DNA of 8,994 bases from an uncultured Methylotenera sp. (GCA_937957775.1 CALFXV010000218.1:1-8994); one strand, 5' to 3'. Numbered from the stretch's first letter, positions 1-6,678 are shown. The notes: generated by a model not told the origin, from the sequence alone. A program made the numbers and translations.

Positions 1-114
1 GCTGCCAAAGGTGCCTGGCGCTTTAGCGGCCAAGCCGCTGCCTAGGCCTAAAGCAAAAAAGTGCGCCGGGTGTTGCAAGAGCATGCGCACGCTGGGTTTA
101 TTTGAAGTGGTCAA
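1..114 (-). CDS. pgpA: phosphatidylglycerophosphatase A, N-terminal part (cut by left edge)
   Basis: PgpA removes the phosphate from phosphatidylglycerophosphate at the inner membrane to give phosphatidylglycerol. Only the first 38 residues are in the window. They contain HPAHFFALGLGSGLAAKAPG followed by TFGS, the typical PgpA N-terminus with the G-x-G-L-x-x-K-A-P-G-T-F-G signature at about residues 24-37. I place the start at TTG (112-114) inside the end of thiL: a clean AAGGAG (minus strand, 122-127) lies 7 nt upstream, and the resulting start MTTSNKPSVR matches the usual length ahead of the HPAHF motif. An in-frame stop lies only a few codons further upstream. GTG or ATG codons at residues 9 and 11 are weaker alternatives. 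The 17-nt overlap with thiL indicates translational coupling at the end of the mog-thiL-pgpA operon. The identity is secure; the rest of the gene lies beyond the edge. Confidence 0.9.
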   Translation of the reverse strand, partial: MTTSNKPSVRMLLQHPAHFFALGLGSGLAAKAPGTFGS

Positions 115-1057
115 AGCCAAGCTCCTTGATGTCTAAAATGGCCTTATCTATGCCGTGCACGACCAAGCTTGGGTCTTGGGTAATTTCGCCTAGGCAGCAT
201 AAATCCAGGCCTAATTTTTTGCCTAATTGCAGCAGCGCATCGTGCGACGCTTTGGGTGCAGTAAAGCACAGTTCGTAGTCGTCGCCGCCGCTTAATAGCA
301 GTTTGGCTTGGCTGGGCAAGTCTAGCCCGGCGGCTTCTGGCCAATGGCAAGCGTGTGGCCATTGCGACAAATGCAGGGTGGCGCCCAACTGGGAAGCCTG
401 CAAAATGTGGCTCAAATCGGCTAACAAACCGTCGGAGATGTCTATGGCACTGTGGGCTAAGGAGCGCAAGCTTAAGCCCAATGCCACTTGCGGTTGCGGG
501 CTGTGTAAGGCGGCGCTGCAGCGTTTAAAATCCGTGGGGCTGAGGCTAAGCTTGCCTTGCAATTGCCCCAGCGCCAAGGCGGCTAAACCCAATGGGCCAG
601 ACACCCATATTTCATCGTGCAATTGGGCGCCGCTGCGTTTTAAGGCTAGTCCAGCAGGTACTTCGCCCATGATTTGTATGCTGATGGTGAGAGGGCCGCG
701 CGTGGTGTCGCCGCCAATTAGGTCAACGCCAAATGTATCCGAACAGGCAAACAGGCCGCGCGAGAATTCACCTAGCCAAGCGTGATCAATGTTAGGCAAG
801 GCGATGGCCAAGGTGGCCCATTTGGGCTGAGCGCCCATGGCCGCCATGTCCGACAAGTTAACCGCCAAGGCTTTCCAGCCTAATTGGTAGGGGTCGGCAT
901 CGGCAAAAAAATGCGTGCCGGCCACCAGCATGTCGGCCGAGATGGCCAACTCCATGTTGGCGCTAACGCGAATGAGTGCGGCATCGTCGCCCACGCCCAG
1001 TTCGCTGTGCTGCGGCGCGCGGGTGAAATATTGGCGGATGACATCGAACTCGGACAC
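98..1057 (-). CDS. thiL: thiamine-monophosphate kinase
   Basis: ThiL phosphorylates thiamine monophosphate with ATP to the active cofactor thiamine diphosphate in the cytoplasm. From the GTG start the protein has 319 residues, close to the usual 320-330. The signatures of the family are in order: GVGDDAA at 21-27 (Mg/ATP site), SADMLVAGTHF at 40-50, NLSDMAAMGA at 67-76, GGDTTRG at 115-121, DISDGL at 206-211 and GGDDYEL at 257-263. The frame is open for another 30 codons upstream into mog, but those residues are not ThiL-like. The GTG at 1055-1057 gives MSEFDVIRQYF, the normal family N-terminus, and has AAGG 7 nt upstream. Its G is also the last base of the mog stop (TAGTG), so translation is probably coupled to mog. 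pgpA follows with a 17-nt overlap. The thiL-pgpA pair is common in proteobacteria. Confidence 0.95.
   Translation of the reverse strand: MSEFDVIRQYFTRAPQHSELGVGDDAALIRVSANMELAISADMLVAGTHFFADADPYQLGWKALAVNLSDMAAMGAQPKWATLAIALPNIDHAWLGEFSRGLFACSDTFGVDLIGGDTTRGPLTISIQIMGEVPAGLALKRSGAQLHDEIWVSGPLGLAALALGQLQGKLSLSPTDFKRCSAALHSPQPQVALGLSLRSLAHSAIDISDGLLADLSHILQASQLGATLHLSQWPHACHWPEAAGLDLPSQAKLLLSGGDDYELCFTAPKASHDALLQLGKKLGLDLCCLGEITQDPSLVVHGIDKAILDIKELGFDHFK
122..127 (-). promoter_or_regulatory. ribosome binding site of pgpA
   Basis: The minus strand reads AAGGAG here, 7 nt before a TTG codon at 112-114. This near-consensus Shine-Dalgarno sequence lies within the thiL coding sequence and decides the pgpA start in favour of TTG over the downstream GTG and ATG codons. 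Confidence 0.65.
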
Positions 1058-1644
1058 TAGGATACCTTGCTGGCTGATTTGGGTCGAAACGCCGTCACGA
1101 CGGCTTCGTTGGTGGTCATGTAGGGCGCGCCGATTAAGTCTAGGCAATAAGGCACGGCGGCGAAGATGCCGTGCACGGTTTGCTTGCCTTGCTCGTCTTT
1201 TAAGCCGGCTAAGGTTTGCGCTATGGCTTTCGGTTGGCCGGGTAAGTTAATAATGAGGCATTGCTTGCGTATCACCGCCACCTGCCTGGACAGAATGGCC
1301 GTGGGCACAAAGTGCAGGCTGATTTGACGCATTTGCTCACCAAAGCCTGGCATGACCTTATCGGCCACGGCCAAGGTGGCTTCTGGGGTGACGTCACGAA
1401 GGGCGGGGCCGGTGCCGCCTGTGGTTAAAATCAAATGGCAGTTTTCTTCATCGACCAATTGGCTTAAGGTGGCTTCAATCTCTGCTTGCTCATCGGCGAT
1501 TAGGCGTTGCACGAAACTAACCGGGCTGGTGACGGCCGATTCCAGCCAAGTTTGCAAGGACGGTAGGCCTAAATCCGGGTACACGCCTTGGCTGGCACGG
1601 TCACTAATGGAAACTAAACCAATTTTAATGAATTCTTTTGTCAT
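1057..1644 (-). CDS. mog: molybdopterin adenylyltransferase MogA
   Basis: Mog adenylylates molybdopterin so that molybdate can be inserted to make the molybdenum cofactor. The 195-residue protein has the full MogA length and fold markers: SISDRAS at 12-18, TTGGTGPALRDVTPEAT at 74-90 with the catalytic-loop Asp84, LPGQPKAI at 134-141 and VPYCLDLIG at 164-172. It is closer to MogA than to the shorter MoaB because of the C-terminal PYCLDLIG segment. The ATG start at 1642-1644 gives a normal N-terminus but has no strong ribosome binding site. An extended -10 promoter lies 25 nt upstream of the start. It is the first gene of mog-thiL-pgpA, and its stop overlaps the thiL start by one base. In many betaproteobacteria mog sits next to darP; here an antiporter gene and a PDZ protein gene lie between them. 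Confidence 0.93.
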   Translation of the reverse strand: MTKEFIKIGLVSISDRASQGVYPDLGLPSLQTWLESAVTSPVSFVQRLIADEQAEIEATLSQLVDEENCHLILTTGGTGPALRDVTPEATLAVADKVMPGFGEQMRQISLHFVPTAILSRQVAVIRKQCLIINLPGQPKAIAQTLAGLKDEQGKQTVHGIFAAVPYCLDLIGAPYMTTNEAVVTAFRPKSASKVS

Positions 1645-1648
1645 CTGT

Positions 1649-1677
1649 TTGTCAGTAGTTGAGCTTTAAGGTTTAAT
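1649..1677 (+). promoter_or_regulatory. predicted sigma-70 promoter of the PDZ protein gene
   Basis: TTGTCA at 1649-1654 (5 of 6 to TTGACA) and TTTAAT at 1672-1677 (5 of 6 to TATAAT) are separated by exactly 17 nt. The predicted start, near 1684, leaves a short leader of about 25 nt that contains the ribosome binding site AAAGGA at 1696-1701, 7 nt before the ATG at 1709. The -10 overlaps the -10 of the opposing mog promoter. Confidence 0.55.
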
Positions 1678-1684
1678 CATACCA
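1676..1684 (-). promoter_or_regulatory. predicted extended -10 promoter of mog-thiL-pgpA
   Basis: On the minus strand this reads TGGTATGAT, an extended -10 (TGnTATGAT). No good -35 is present, which is tolerated by extended -10 promoters. Transcription would start near 1669, giving a leader of about 25 nt before the mog ATG. It overlaps the facing -10 of the PDZ gene by two bases (1676-1677). Confidence 0.45.
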
Positions 1685-1708
1685 TTTCCAACATTAAAGG
1701 ACTTTTTC

Positions 1709-2518
1709 ATGCGCACCCCAGACTCTCAATCAGTGAGCACAGCCGCGGCTAAGCCGGCATTATTCACCAAGCAAAAATTCATGCTGTTTGCGCTATTAAG
1801 TGCAGGCACATTGTTGCTTTGCAGTCAGCTTATGGCGGCCGAAGCCAACCCTTATGCAAAAAATTACAAAGCGCAAAATACCAGCCAGCTCAAATCCTTA
1901 AGCGCGCAACCCGATACCAAAATGCTTTTAAGCAACCATAAAGAGGATGACAACATCAGCATGCTGGAAGACGGATACGACATGATGGGTTCCACCGGCT
2001 TTTCCGGCACCGACGCCCCCGTGGACGGTGCCTTGCAATTTGGAAAAAGCATCAAAGCCGACACGGTATTGGTTTACCGTAAATACGGCTCTGCCAAAAC
2101 CGGCAGTGCCAAATTCGATTTAATCAAGCAAGCAGCGAAAACCGGCGGCGAGATAGACGAAAAAGACTTGGTGGAAGAGCCGACTGTGTATAACTACTAC
2201 GCCAGCTATTGGGCTAAGTTACCCACACCATTATTGGGTGTGCACGTCATCAAGTTGGTGAAAGCGGCCAGCGACGAAAACGAAAAAGCCCAAGCCGAGC
2301 CAGGCTTAAAAATTCTTGCGGTGATTAAAGAGTCGCCGGCTGCTAAAGCCAATATCGTTAAAGGCGACAGCTTATTGAAAATAGGCGATCTAGCGTTGAA
2401 TAAACCAGACGATTTGTTTGCGGCGGTTAAACGCTATGCCGGCCAGACGGTGGCAATAGAATTGCAACACAATGGTGAGGTGGTGAAGACCAGCGTTGCC
2501 TTAAACGCTAGACGCTAG
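1709..2518 (+). CDS. exported protein with C-terminal PDZ domain, function unknown
   Basis: I do not recognise a named gene. The 269-residue protein begins with a long charged n-region and a hydrophobic stretch at about 24-43, followed by AEA at 44-46, a plausible signal peptidase I site, so the mature protein should be periplasmic. The N-terminal mature region (about 70-185) carries DDNISMLEDGYDMMG at 80-94, then GALQFGKSIKADTVLVYRKY at 107-126 and YNYYASYWAKL with LLGVHV near 161-180. This looks like a conserved domain but I cannot name it. Residues about 198-267 form a PDZ-like domain with SPAAKANIVKGDSLLKIG at 209-226, the usual peptide-binding and hydrophobic core pattern. There is no protease catalytic domain, so a scaffold or binding role is more likely than HtrA-like cleavage. 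The start is supported by AAAGGA 7 nt upstream and a good promoter. It is divergent from mog and ends 15 bp from the convergent antiporter gene. Confidence 0.8.
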   Translation: MRTPDSQSVSTAAAKPALFTKQKFMLFALLSAGTLLLCSQLMAAEANPYAKNYKAQNTSQLKSLSAQPDTKMLLSNHKEDDNISMLEDGYDMMGSTGFSGTDAPVDGALQFGKSIKADTVLVYRKYGSAKTGSAKFDLIKQAAKTGGEIDEKDLVEEPTVYNYYASYWAKLPTPLLGVHVIKLVKAASDENEKAQAEPGLKILAVIKESPAAKANIVKGDSLLKIGDLALNKPDDLFAAVKRYAGQTVAIELQHNGEVVKTSVALNARR

Positions 2519-2533
2519 ACAGCGAGGAAGAAT

Positions 2534-3769
2534 TTAACCCGCAAGTAGATCGAGTTTTTGCGCAAGCCACTTGGCGCTGGTGGCTTGCAATAAAATGGTC
2601 AGCAAAATCGCCATAAAGGTCACCGCGGCGATCACGTCACTGTAAGGGACGTCCATACCCACTAGCATGCCGGCTAATGCCCCTGGAATCACCCCAGTTT
2701 CACGCGTCCAACACATGAATAAACGCTCTTTAAGCGTCCATTTGGCCTTGCGATTGAGCAGGGTGCAAGCGAACACCACCAAAGGGCGTGACAAGAAGAT
2801 GAAAGCTGCAACCACGGCCAATGCTCCCCAGAAATACTGCTGCAATAAAGCGAAGTCTACTTGCGAACCGAGCAAGATGAATATAAACATGCGCATCATC
2901 AATGAGGTGCTTAAGATGAAATCCTCCAGCTTATTGGCTTCTTCAGTCGGCATTTGAAAACCCAGCAAGTCTTTATTGCCCACCACCATACCAAACACAA
3001 ACACCGCCATGAAACCGCTGGCATGCAATTGGTCGACGCTGAGGTAGGCGCCGGCTACGGCCATTAAAGTGACCACTGGAGCGTATTCGGATAAAAAGCT
3101 AAGTTTTTCATGGGCGATCATCACGACCGCGACATAACCAAAAACCGCGCCACCGAGTATGCCTAAAAGCGATTGTTGCAGAAGTGCCATTAGGCTGGCG
3201 CCAACAGAAAACTCGCCGCCGGATAGGGCAATGCCTAAGACGGCGAAGGTTAAAATTGCGCCCATGGCATCGTTAAAAGCCGATTCACTCATGACGGTTT
3301 GCGCTACTTTGGCTCGCACTTTGACTTGCCTAAAGACCGGCACCAAGGTGGCAGGGTCGGTGGAAGCAATGACCGCGCCTAGCAATAGGGCGAAAATAAA
3401 AGGCAGCTGCAGAAAATATTGCGCGGCAACAGCGGTGACCGCAGCGCTAATTATTACACCAACGGTGGCCATGGACAGCAAGCTGGGCCAAACCGTTTTG
3501 AGTACGTTTAAGCGTACGCTGGCTCCACCGTCAAACAGAATGTAGCAAGAGCCGAAAATCAAAACCAATTGATTTAAAGTGGAATCCACTTTCACAGCTA
3601 TGACGCCAAAGCCAGCGCTACCCAGCAGCATGCCGGCCACTAAAAATAAGACAACATCAGGAATTTTTAATAGACGAGCAAGAAAGCCAGTGGCCGTGCC
3701 CACGGCCAAAATCAGGCCTAGTAAGTAGAGTATTTCTTTGGCATGCAAAATGCTGGCGGTGTTTTCCAT
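2534..3769 (-). CDS. CPA1/NhaP-type cation:proton antiporter
   Basis: This is a 411-residue inner-membrane protein made almost entirely of hydrophobic segments (about 11-13 helices). It probably exchanges Na+ or K+ for H+ in pH and ion homeostasis. Hallmarks are FDGG at 79-82, STDPA at 136-140 (the unwound-helix TDP motif) and SESAFND at 161-167, where the ND pair is typical of electroneutral CPA1 transporters rather than the DD of CPA2. Arg356 lies in TRETGVIPGALAGM, the place of the conserved helix-10 Arg. The protein stops soon after the last helix, so it lacks the cytoplasmic RCK/TrkA-C regulatory tail of larger relatives. The gene starts 19 nt after the darP stop and is likely co-transcribed with it; the ribosome binding site is weak (AGAG). 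Its 3' end faces the PDZ gene 15 bp away. Ion specificity cannot be read from the sequence. Confidence 0.85.
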   Translation of the reverse strand: MENTASILHAKEILYLLGLILAVGTATGFLARLLKIPDVVLFLVAGMLLGSAGFGVIAVKVDSTLNQLVLIFGSCYILFDGGASVRLNVLKTVWPSLLSMATVGVIISAAVTAVAAQYFLQLPFIFALLLGAVIASTDPATLVPVFRQVKVRAKVAQTVMSESAFNDAMGAILTFAVLGIALSGGEFSVGASLMALLQQSLLGILGGAVFGYVAVVMIAHEKLSFLSEYAPVVTLMAVAGAYLSVDQLHASGFMAVFVFGMVVGNKDLLGFQMPTEEANKLEDFILSTSLMMRMFIFILLGSQVDFALLQQYFWGALAVVAAFIFLSRPLVVFACTLLNRKAKWTLKERLFMCWTRETGVIPGALAGMLVGMDVPYSDVIAAVTFMAILLTILLQATSAKWLAQKLDLLAG

Positions 3770-3788
3770 GATGAATTTGCTCTATGGC

Positions 3789-4391
3789 TTAGCTGAGGTT
3801 GGGGGTCACCGAGTAATCGTCATTGGCGTCGCTGTTGTCTTGCGACTCTTGGGTGACGTCGCGCAACACTTTAAAAATTTCGCGGCTGCTTTTCGGCGGT
3901 TTGCCGGCGGCCAATTCTTTTTGCGCATTGCGCACCAAGGTGCGCAATTGTTGTATGTCGGTTTGCGGGTAGAGGGCGATGAATTCCGATAAGGCATTGG
4001 CCTCTTTAATCATGCGATCGCGCCAACGTTCTAGGCCATGGAAATAGGCGTTTTCGGCGCTGTGTTTGCCGTCCCATCTGGCCAATTGCTCGAGTATGGG
4101 GGCGTTGTCGATGTCGCGCATGAGTCGGCCTAGGTATTGTTTATGCCGACGGATGGCGCCGTTCGCGGTGATTTTTTTGCTGTCTAACACGGCGGTGAGG
4201 ACGGCTTCGGGCAAATCCAATTTAAGCAGTTTGTCTTTAGGTAGCTCGGTTAGACGCACGCCTAAGGCTTGCTGGTCGTCGGCCTCGGCTTTGAGTTGCG
4301 TCTTGCTGATGGGCTCTTCGGCATTCAATTTTGAGGCCAGATTGGCATCGTAGCTAAAATCAGTGCCGCTGTTTGTCTTTTTGGCTTTCAT
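3789..4391 (-). CDS. darP: ribosome biogenesis factor DarP (YjgA family)
   Basis: DarP (formerly YjgA, DUF615) binds pre-50S particles and promotes late maturation of the large-subunit peptidyl-transferase region. The 200-residue protein matches the family throughout: ISKTQLKAE at 28-36, RRHKQYLGRLMR at 81-92, ERWRDRMI at 121-128, and the C-terminal block DIQQLRTLVRNAQKELAAGK then PPKSSREIFKVLRD at 145-178, which closely resembles the E. coli protein. A poorly conserved acidic tail follows. The ATG at 4389-4391 has no Shine-Dalgarno sequence, but a perfect extended -10 lies so close that the mRNA may start about 2 nt before the ATG. The gene is divergent from pmbA, the usual betaproteobacterial arrangement, and heads a likely two-gene unit with the antiporter. 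Confidence 0.93.
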   Translation of the reverse strand: MKAKKTNSGTDFSYDANLASKLNAEEPISKTQLKAEADDQQALGVRLTELPKDKLLKLDLPEAVLTAVLDSKKITANGAIRRHKQYLGRLMRDIDNAPILEQLARWDGKHSAENAYFHGLERWRDRMIKEANALSEFIALYPQTDIQQLRTLVRNAQKELAAGKPPKSSREIFKVLRDVTQESQDNSDANDDYSVTPNLS

Positions 4392-4399
4392 GTTGCGGT

Positions 4400-4408
4400 A
4401 TTATAACA
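4400..4408 (-). promoter_or_regulatory. predicted extended -10 promoter of darP, probably giving a leaderless mRNA
   Basis: The minus strand reads TGTTATAAT, a perfect TATAAT with the upstream TGn extension. No convincing -35 is seen, as is common with extended -10 elements. A start 6-8 nt downstream falls at about 4392-4394, only 1-3 nt before the darP ATG, and no ribosome binding site exists in this gap. Confidence 0.6.
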
Positions 4409-4419
4409 GCCTTGCTGGA

Positions 4420-4480
4420 TTGGTGCTGTTGGCTTAAGTCGCAGGGGTGCCAACCATTAGGCTACCAATACGCAGCACAA
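4420..4480. repeat. nested inverted repeats between darP and pmbA
   Basis: TTGGTGCTG at 4420-4428 pairs with CAGCACAA at 4473-4480 (eight pairs, one bulged G). Directly inside it, GTTGGC (4428-4433) pairs with GCCAAC (4449-4454) around a 15-nt loop. Both lie upstream of pmbA and could form a structured leader RNA or mark a protein-binding site. The arms are short, so chance is possible. Confidence 0.3.
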
Positions 4481-4499
4481 CATTCACTATGGACAGAGC

Positions 4500-5840
4500 A
4501 TGACTAACACAGGTTTTAGTTACAGTTTGGATGAAATCAAGCAGATGTCGCAGGACGTGCTCAAGCTTGCCAAAAAGCAGGGCGCCAGTGCGGCGGAATC
4601 CGAAGTCAGTTTGAGCATGGGCCAAAACGTCTCGGTGCGTCTCAATGAAGTGGAAAACATCGAATACAACCGCGATAAAGGCATGTCAATCACGGTCTTT
4701 TTTGGCCAACAAAAAGGCCACGCCAGCACCTCCGATTTAAGCCAAGCGGCTTTGCAAGATACGGTGGTGGCGGCATGCAATATCGCCAAGTACACCGCCC
4801 AAGACGCCTATTGCGGTTTGGCCAACGCCGATTTAATGGCGACATCTGTGCCGGACTTGCAGCTGCATCACCCATGGGGCATCACTGTCGATGAGGCCAT
4901 CGCGCTAGCCAAGCGCTGCGAAGCGGCAGCTTTGGCGGTGGATAAACGCATCAGCAACTCGGAAGGTGCTAGCGTGTCAACCGGCGAAGGCTATTTTGCT
5001 TACAGCAATAGCCACGGTTTTACCGGCGGCTACCCCAGTTCGCGGCACGGCATCAGTTGCTCGGTGATTGCCGAGGCAGACGACAGCATGCAACGGGATT
5101 ATTGGTATAGCACTGCCCGCGCCGCGAATGACTTGCAGGCTGTGGAAGAGATAGGACGCATTGCCGGTGAGCGCACCTTGCGTCGCCTGCATTCAAGAAA
5201 AATCAGCACTTGCCAAGTACCGGTGTTGTTTGAAGCGCCGCTCGCCAGCGGCTTAATAGGCACGCTGATTAGCGCCATTTCCGGCGGCAGTTTGTATCGA
5301 AAATCGTCTTTTTTGTTGGATAGTTTGGGCCAACAGATTGCCAGCCCTTTGCTCAATATCGTCGAGGACCCGCATTTACTTAAAGGCTTAGCTAGCAGCC
5401 CCTTTGATAGCGAGGGCGTGGTCACGCAGCCTAGGCAATTGGTCAAAGATGGCGTCTTGCAAGGCTACGTCTTGAGCAGTTATTCGGCGCGGAAATTGGG
5501 CATGACAAGCACCGGTAATGCCGGCGGCAACCACAATTTATTGGTGCAATCTGGATCGCATGATTTTGCTGGCATGCTGCAGCAAATGGGTACCGGCTTG
5601 TTGGTGACCGAGTTATTGGGCAGCGGCGTGAACCCGGTAACGGGCGATTATTCTAGAGGCGCAGCAGGCTTTTGGGTAGAGAACGGGGTCATTGTGCATG
5701 CGGTGGAGGAAATCACCATCGCTAGCAATATGCTCGACATGCTAAAAGGCATAGTCGGCATTGGTTCGGATGTGTTGGTGCAAAATTCGAAACAAGTGGG
5801 CTCAATACTTATTGAGCGTATGACGGTGGCTTGCGAATAA
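4500..5840 (+). CDS. pmbA: metalloprotease-like subunit PmbA/TldE
   Basis: PmbA (TldE) forms a cytoplasmic heterodimer with TldD that degrades or trims unfolded peptides. In E. coli it matures microcin B17 and helps clear the CcdA antitoxin. The 446-residue length is typical. The family C-terminal core is complete: NAGGNHNLLVQSG at 340-352, LLVTELLGSGVNPVTGDYSR at 367-386, GAAGFWVENG at 387-396 and VEEITIASNM at 402-411. No HExxH zinc motif is present, as expected, because the catalytic metal site belongs to TldD, which is not in this window. The ATG at 4500 gives the usual N-terminus; its ribosome binding site is weak (GGA at 4491-4493). The gene is divergent from darP, its common partner in betaproteobacteria, and convergent with mlaA, with a hairpin between them. 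Confidence 0.95.
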   Translation: MTNTGFSYSLDEIKQMSQDVLKLAKKQGASAAESEVSLSMGQNVSVRLNEVENIEYNRDKGMSITVFFGQQKGHASTSDLSQAALQDTVVAACNIAKYTAQDAYCGLANADLMATSVPDLQLHHPWGITVDEAIALAKRCEAAALAVDKRISNSEGASVSTGEGYFAYSNSHGFTGGYPSSRHGISCSVIAEADDSMQRDYWYSTARAANDLQAVEEIGRIAGERTLRRLHSRKISTCQVPVLFEAPLASGLIGTLISAISGGSLYRKSSFLLDSLGQQIASPLLNIVEDPHLLKGLASSPFDSEGVVTQPRQLVKDGVLQGYVLSSYSARKLGMTSTGNAGGNHNLLVQSGSHDFAGMLQQMGTGLLVTELLGSGVNPVTGDYSRGAAGFWVENGVIVHAVEEITIASNMLDMLKGIVGIGSDVLVQNSKQVGSILIERMTVACE

Positions 5841-5847
5841 CAACCTT

Positions 5848-5870
5848 AGCCGCAAGCCCTGCGGTTTATT
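5848..5870 (+). terminator. short intrinsic-terminator-like hairpin after pmbA
   Basis: AGCCGCA (5848-5854) pairs with TGCGGTT (5860-5866) through seven pairs including one G-U around a five-base loop. It is followed by a weak T-rich tail, TTTATT at 5865-5870. It begins 8 nt after the pmbA stop and overlaps the mlaA stop codon on the other strand. On the minus strand the tail is poor in T, so it serves pmbA better than mlaA. Confidence 0.4.
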
Positions 5871-6594
5871 CGTCGTCTTGAATGAATTCTTCTGGGACTA
5901 TGCCGTCTTGAACCAAGCTGGCGCGACGTTGTAGGTAGGCGTCGCGAGTGAAAGCGTAAGGATCCAGCGACGCTTCATCTATCAAATCCGTGGCGGTTAA
6001 AAGCTCAGCACGTTTGTCTATCAGTTGACCGACGCGCAGTTGGTTGTGTAAGCGCACGTCGCCTTTGCGGTGTGCGTAAGCAATCGGATCGGTGGTGGCT
6101 AAATCGAATACCAAGCCGGTGGTGTCGCGTAAGCTGGATGGGCCTAAGATAGGCAATACCAAGTAAGCGCCGTCCGCCACTCCCCAATGGCCTAAGGTTT
6201 GACCAAAATCTTCCTTGTGCTTAGGCACGTCATCCATGCTCGCCACATCAAAGAAACCGGCAATACCGACCGTGCTGTTGATGACAAAACGGCCGGCATC
6301 GGTGAAGGCATGGGCAAATTTAAATTGCAATAAATCGTTGAACACCGTGGTCAGTGAGGTCAGGTTCTCATAAAAATTGTTGATACCTTTGCGTATCGGT
6401 GATGGCGTGATGGTTTGGTAGACTGAGGCAACCGGTTTAATTAGGGCTTTGTCGGCCACGTCATTGAATTTATAAATGCCGCGGTTCATGCCTTCTAAGG
6501 GGTCTTTATTGGCTTGCGTGGCGCAAGCTGACAGCATGGCTAAGCATGCCGCTAAGAATAATTGTTTGCCCAAAGTCATTGTGTTTGTTTGCAT
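5866..6594 (-). CDS. mlaA: phospholipid-binding outer-membrane lipoprotein MlaA (VacJ)
   Basis: MlaA sits in the outer membrane with porins and removes misplaced phospholipids from the outer leaflet, passing them to the MlaC shuttle and the MlaFEDB transporter. The chosen start gives 242 residues with a lipoprotein signal: basic K10, a hydrophobic stretch, then the lipobox LSAC with lipidated Cys24. Family blocks follow: DPLEGMNR at 31-38, NFYENL at 73-78, RFVINSTVGIAGFFDVAS at 102-119, EDFGQTLGHWG at 128-138, GAYLVLPILGPSSLRD at 142-157 and DPYAFTRDAYLQRR at 211-224. I chose the ATG at 6592-6594 because AAAGG lies 8 nt upstream. An ATG 33 nt earlier (6627) lacks a ribosome binding site and would lengthen the signal's n-region. 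Here the gene stands apart from other mla genes, although betaproteobacteria often carry it inside an mla operon. Confidence 0.93.
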   Translation of the reverse strand: MQTNTMTLGKQLFLAACLAMLSACATQANKDPLEGMNRGIYKFNDVADKALIKPVASVYQTITPSPIRKGINNFYENLTSLTTVFNDLLQFKFAHAFTDAGRFVINSTVGIAGFFDVASMDDVPKHKEDFGQTLGHWGVADGAYLVLPILGPSSLRDTTGLVFDLATTDPIAYAHRKGDVRLHNQLRVGQLIDKRAELLTATDLIDEASLDPYAFTRDAYLQRRASLVQDGIVPEEFIQDDE

Positions 6595-6678
6595 CTTATT
6601 CGCCTTTAATCGAGACTTTTCCCTCATAACATCTGCTTACGTTTGTTATTGAGGCAGTCGTCGTTTTTATCTGCTATC

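Noticed and set aside
303..785. Long plus-strand open frame opposite thiL
   Set aside because: It lies wholly antisense to a clear ThiL, its translation is rich in Ser, Pro, Cys and Arg without domain signals, and it has no ribosome binding site.
1814..1831. Lipobox in the PDZ protein (LLLCS near residue 38)
   Set aside because: The residue before Cys is Leu rather than Gly, Ala or Ser, and a better signal peptidase I site (AEA at 44-46) follows.
2506..2524. Tandem CGCTAGA repeat and small hairpin between the PDZ and antiporter genes as a terminator
   Set aside because: The stem is only four pairs and no T tract follows on either strand.
5830..5856. CTTGCG/CGCAAG inverted repeat at the end of pmbA as an attenuator competing with the terminator
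   Set aside because: Six pairs with a 15-nt loop is close to chance expectation, and nothing links it to regulation.
6625..6627. Upstream ATG as the mlaA start
   Set aside because: It has no ribosome binding site and adds an 11-residue charged extension, while the ATG at 6592-6594 has AAAGG 8 nt upstream and gives a normal lipoprotein signal.
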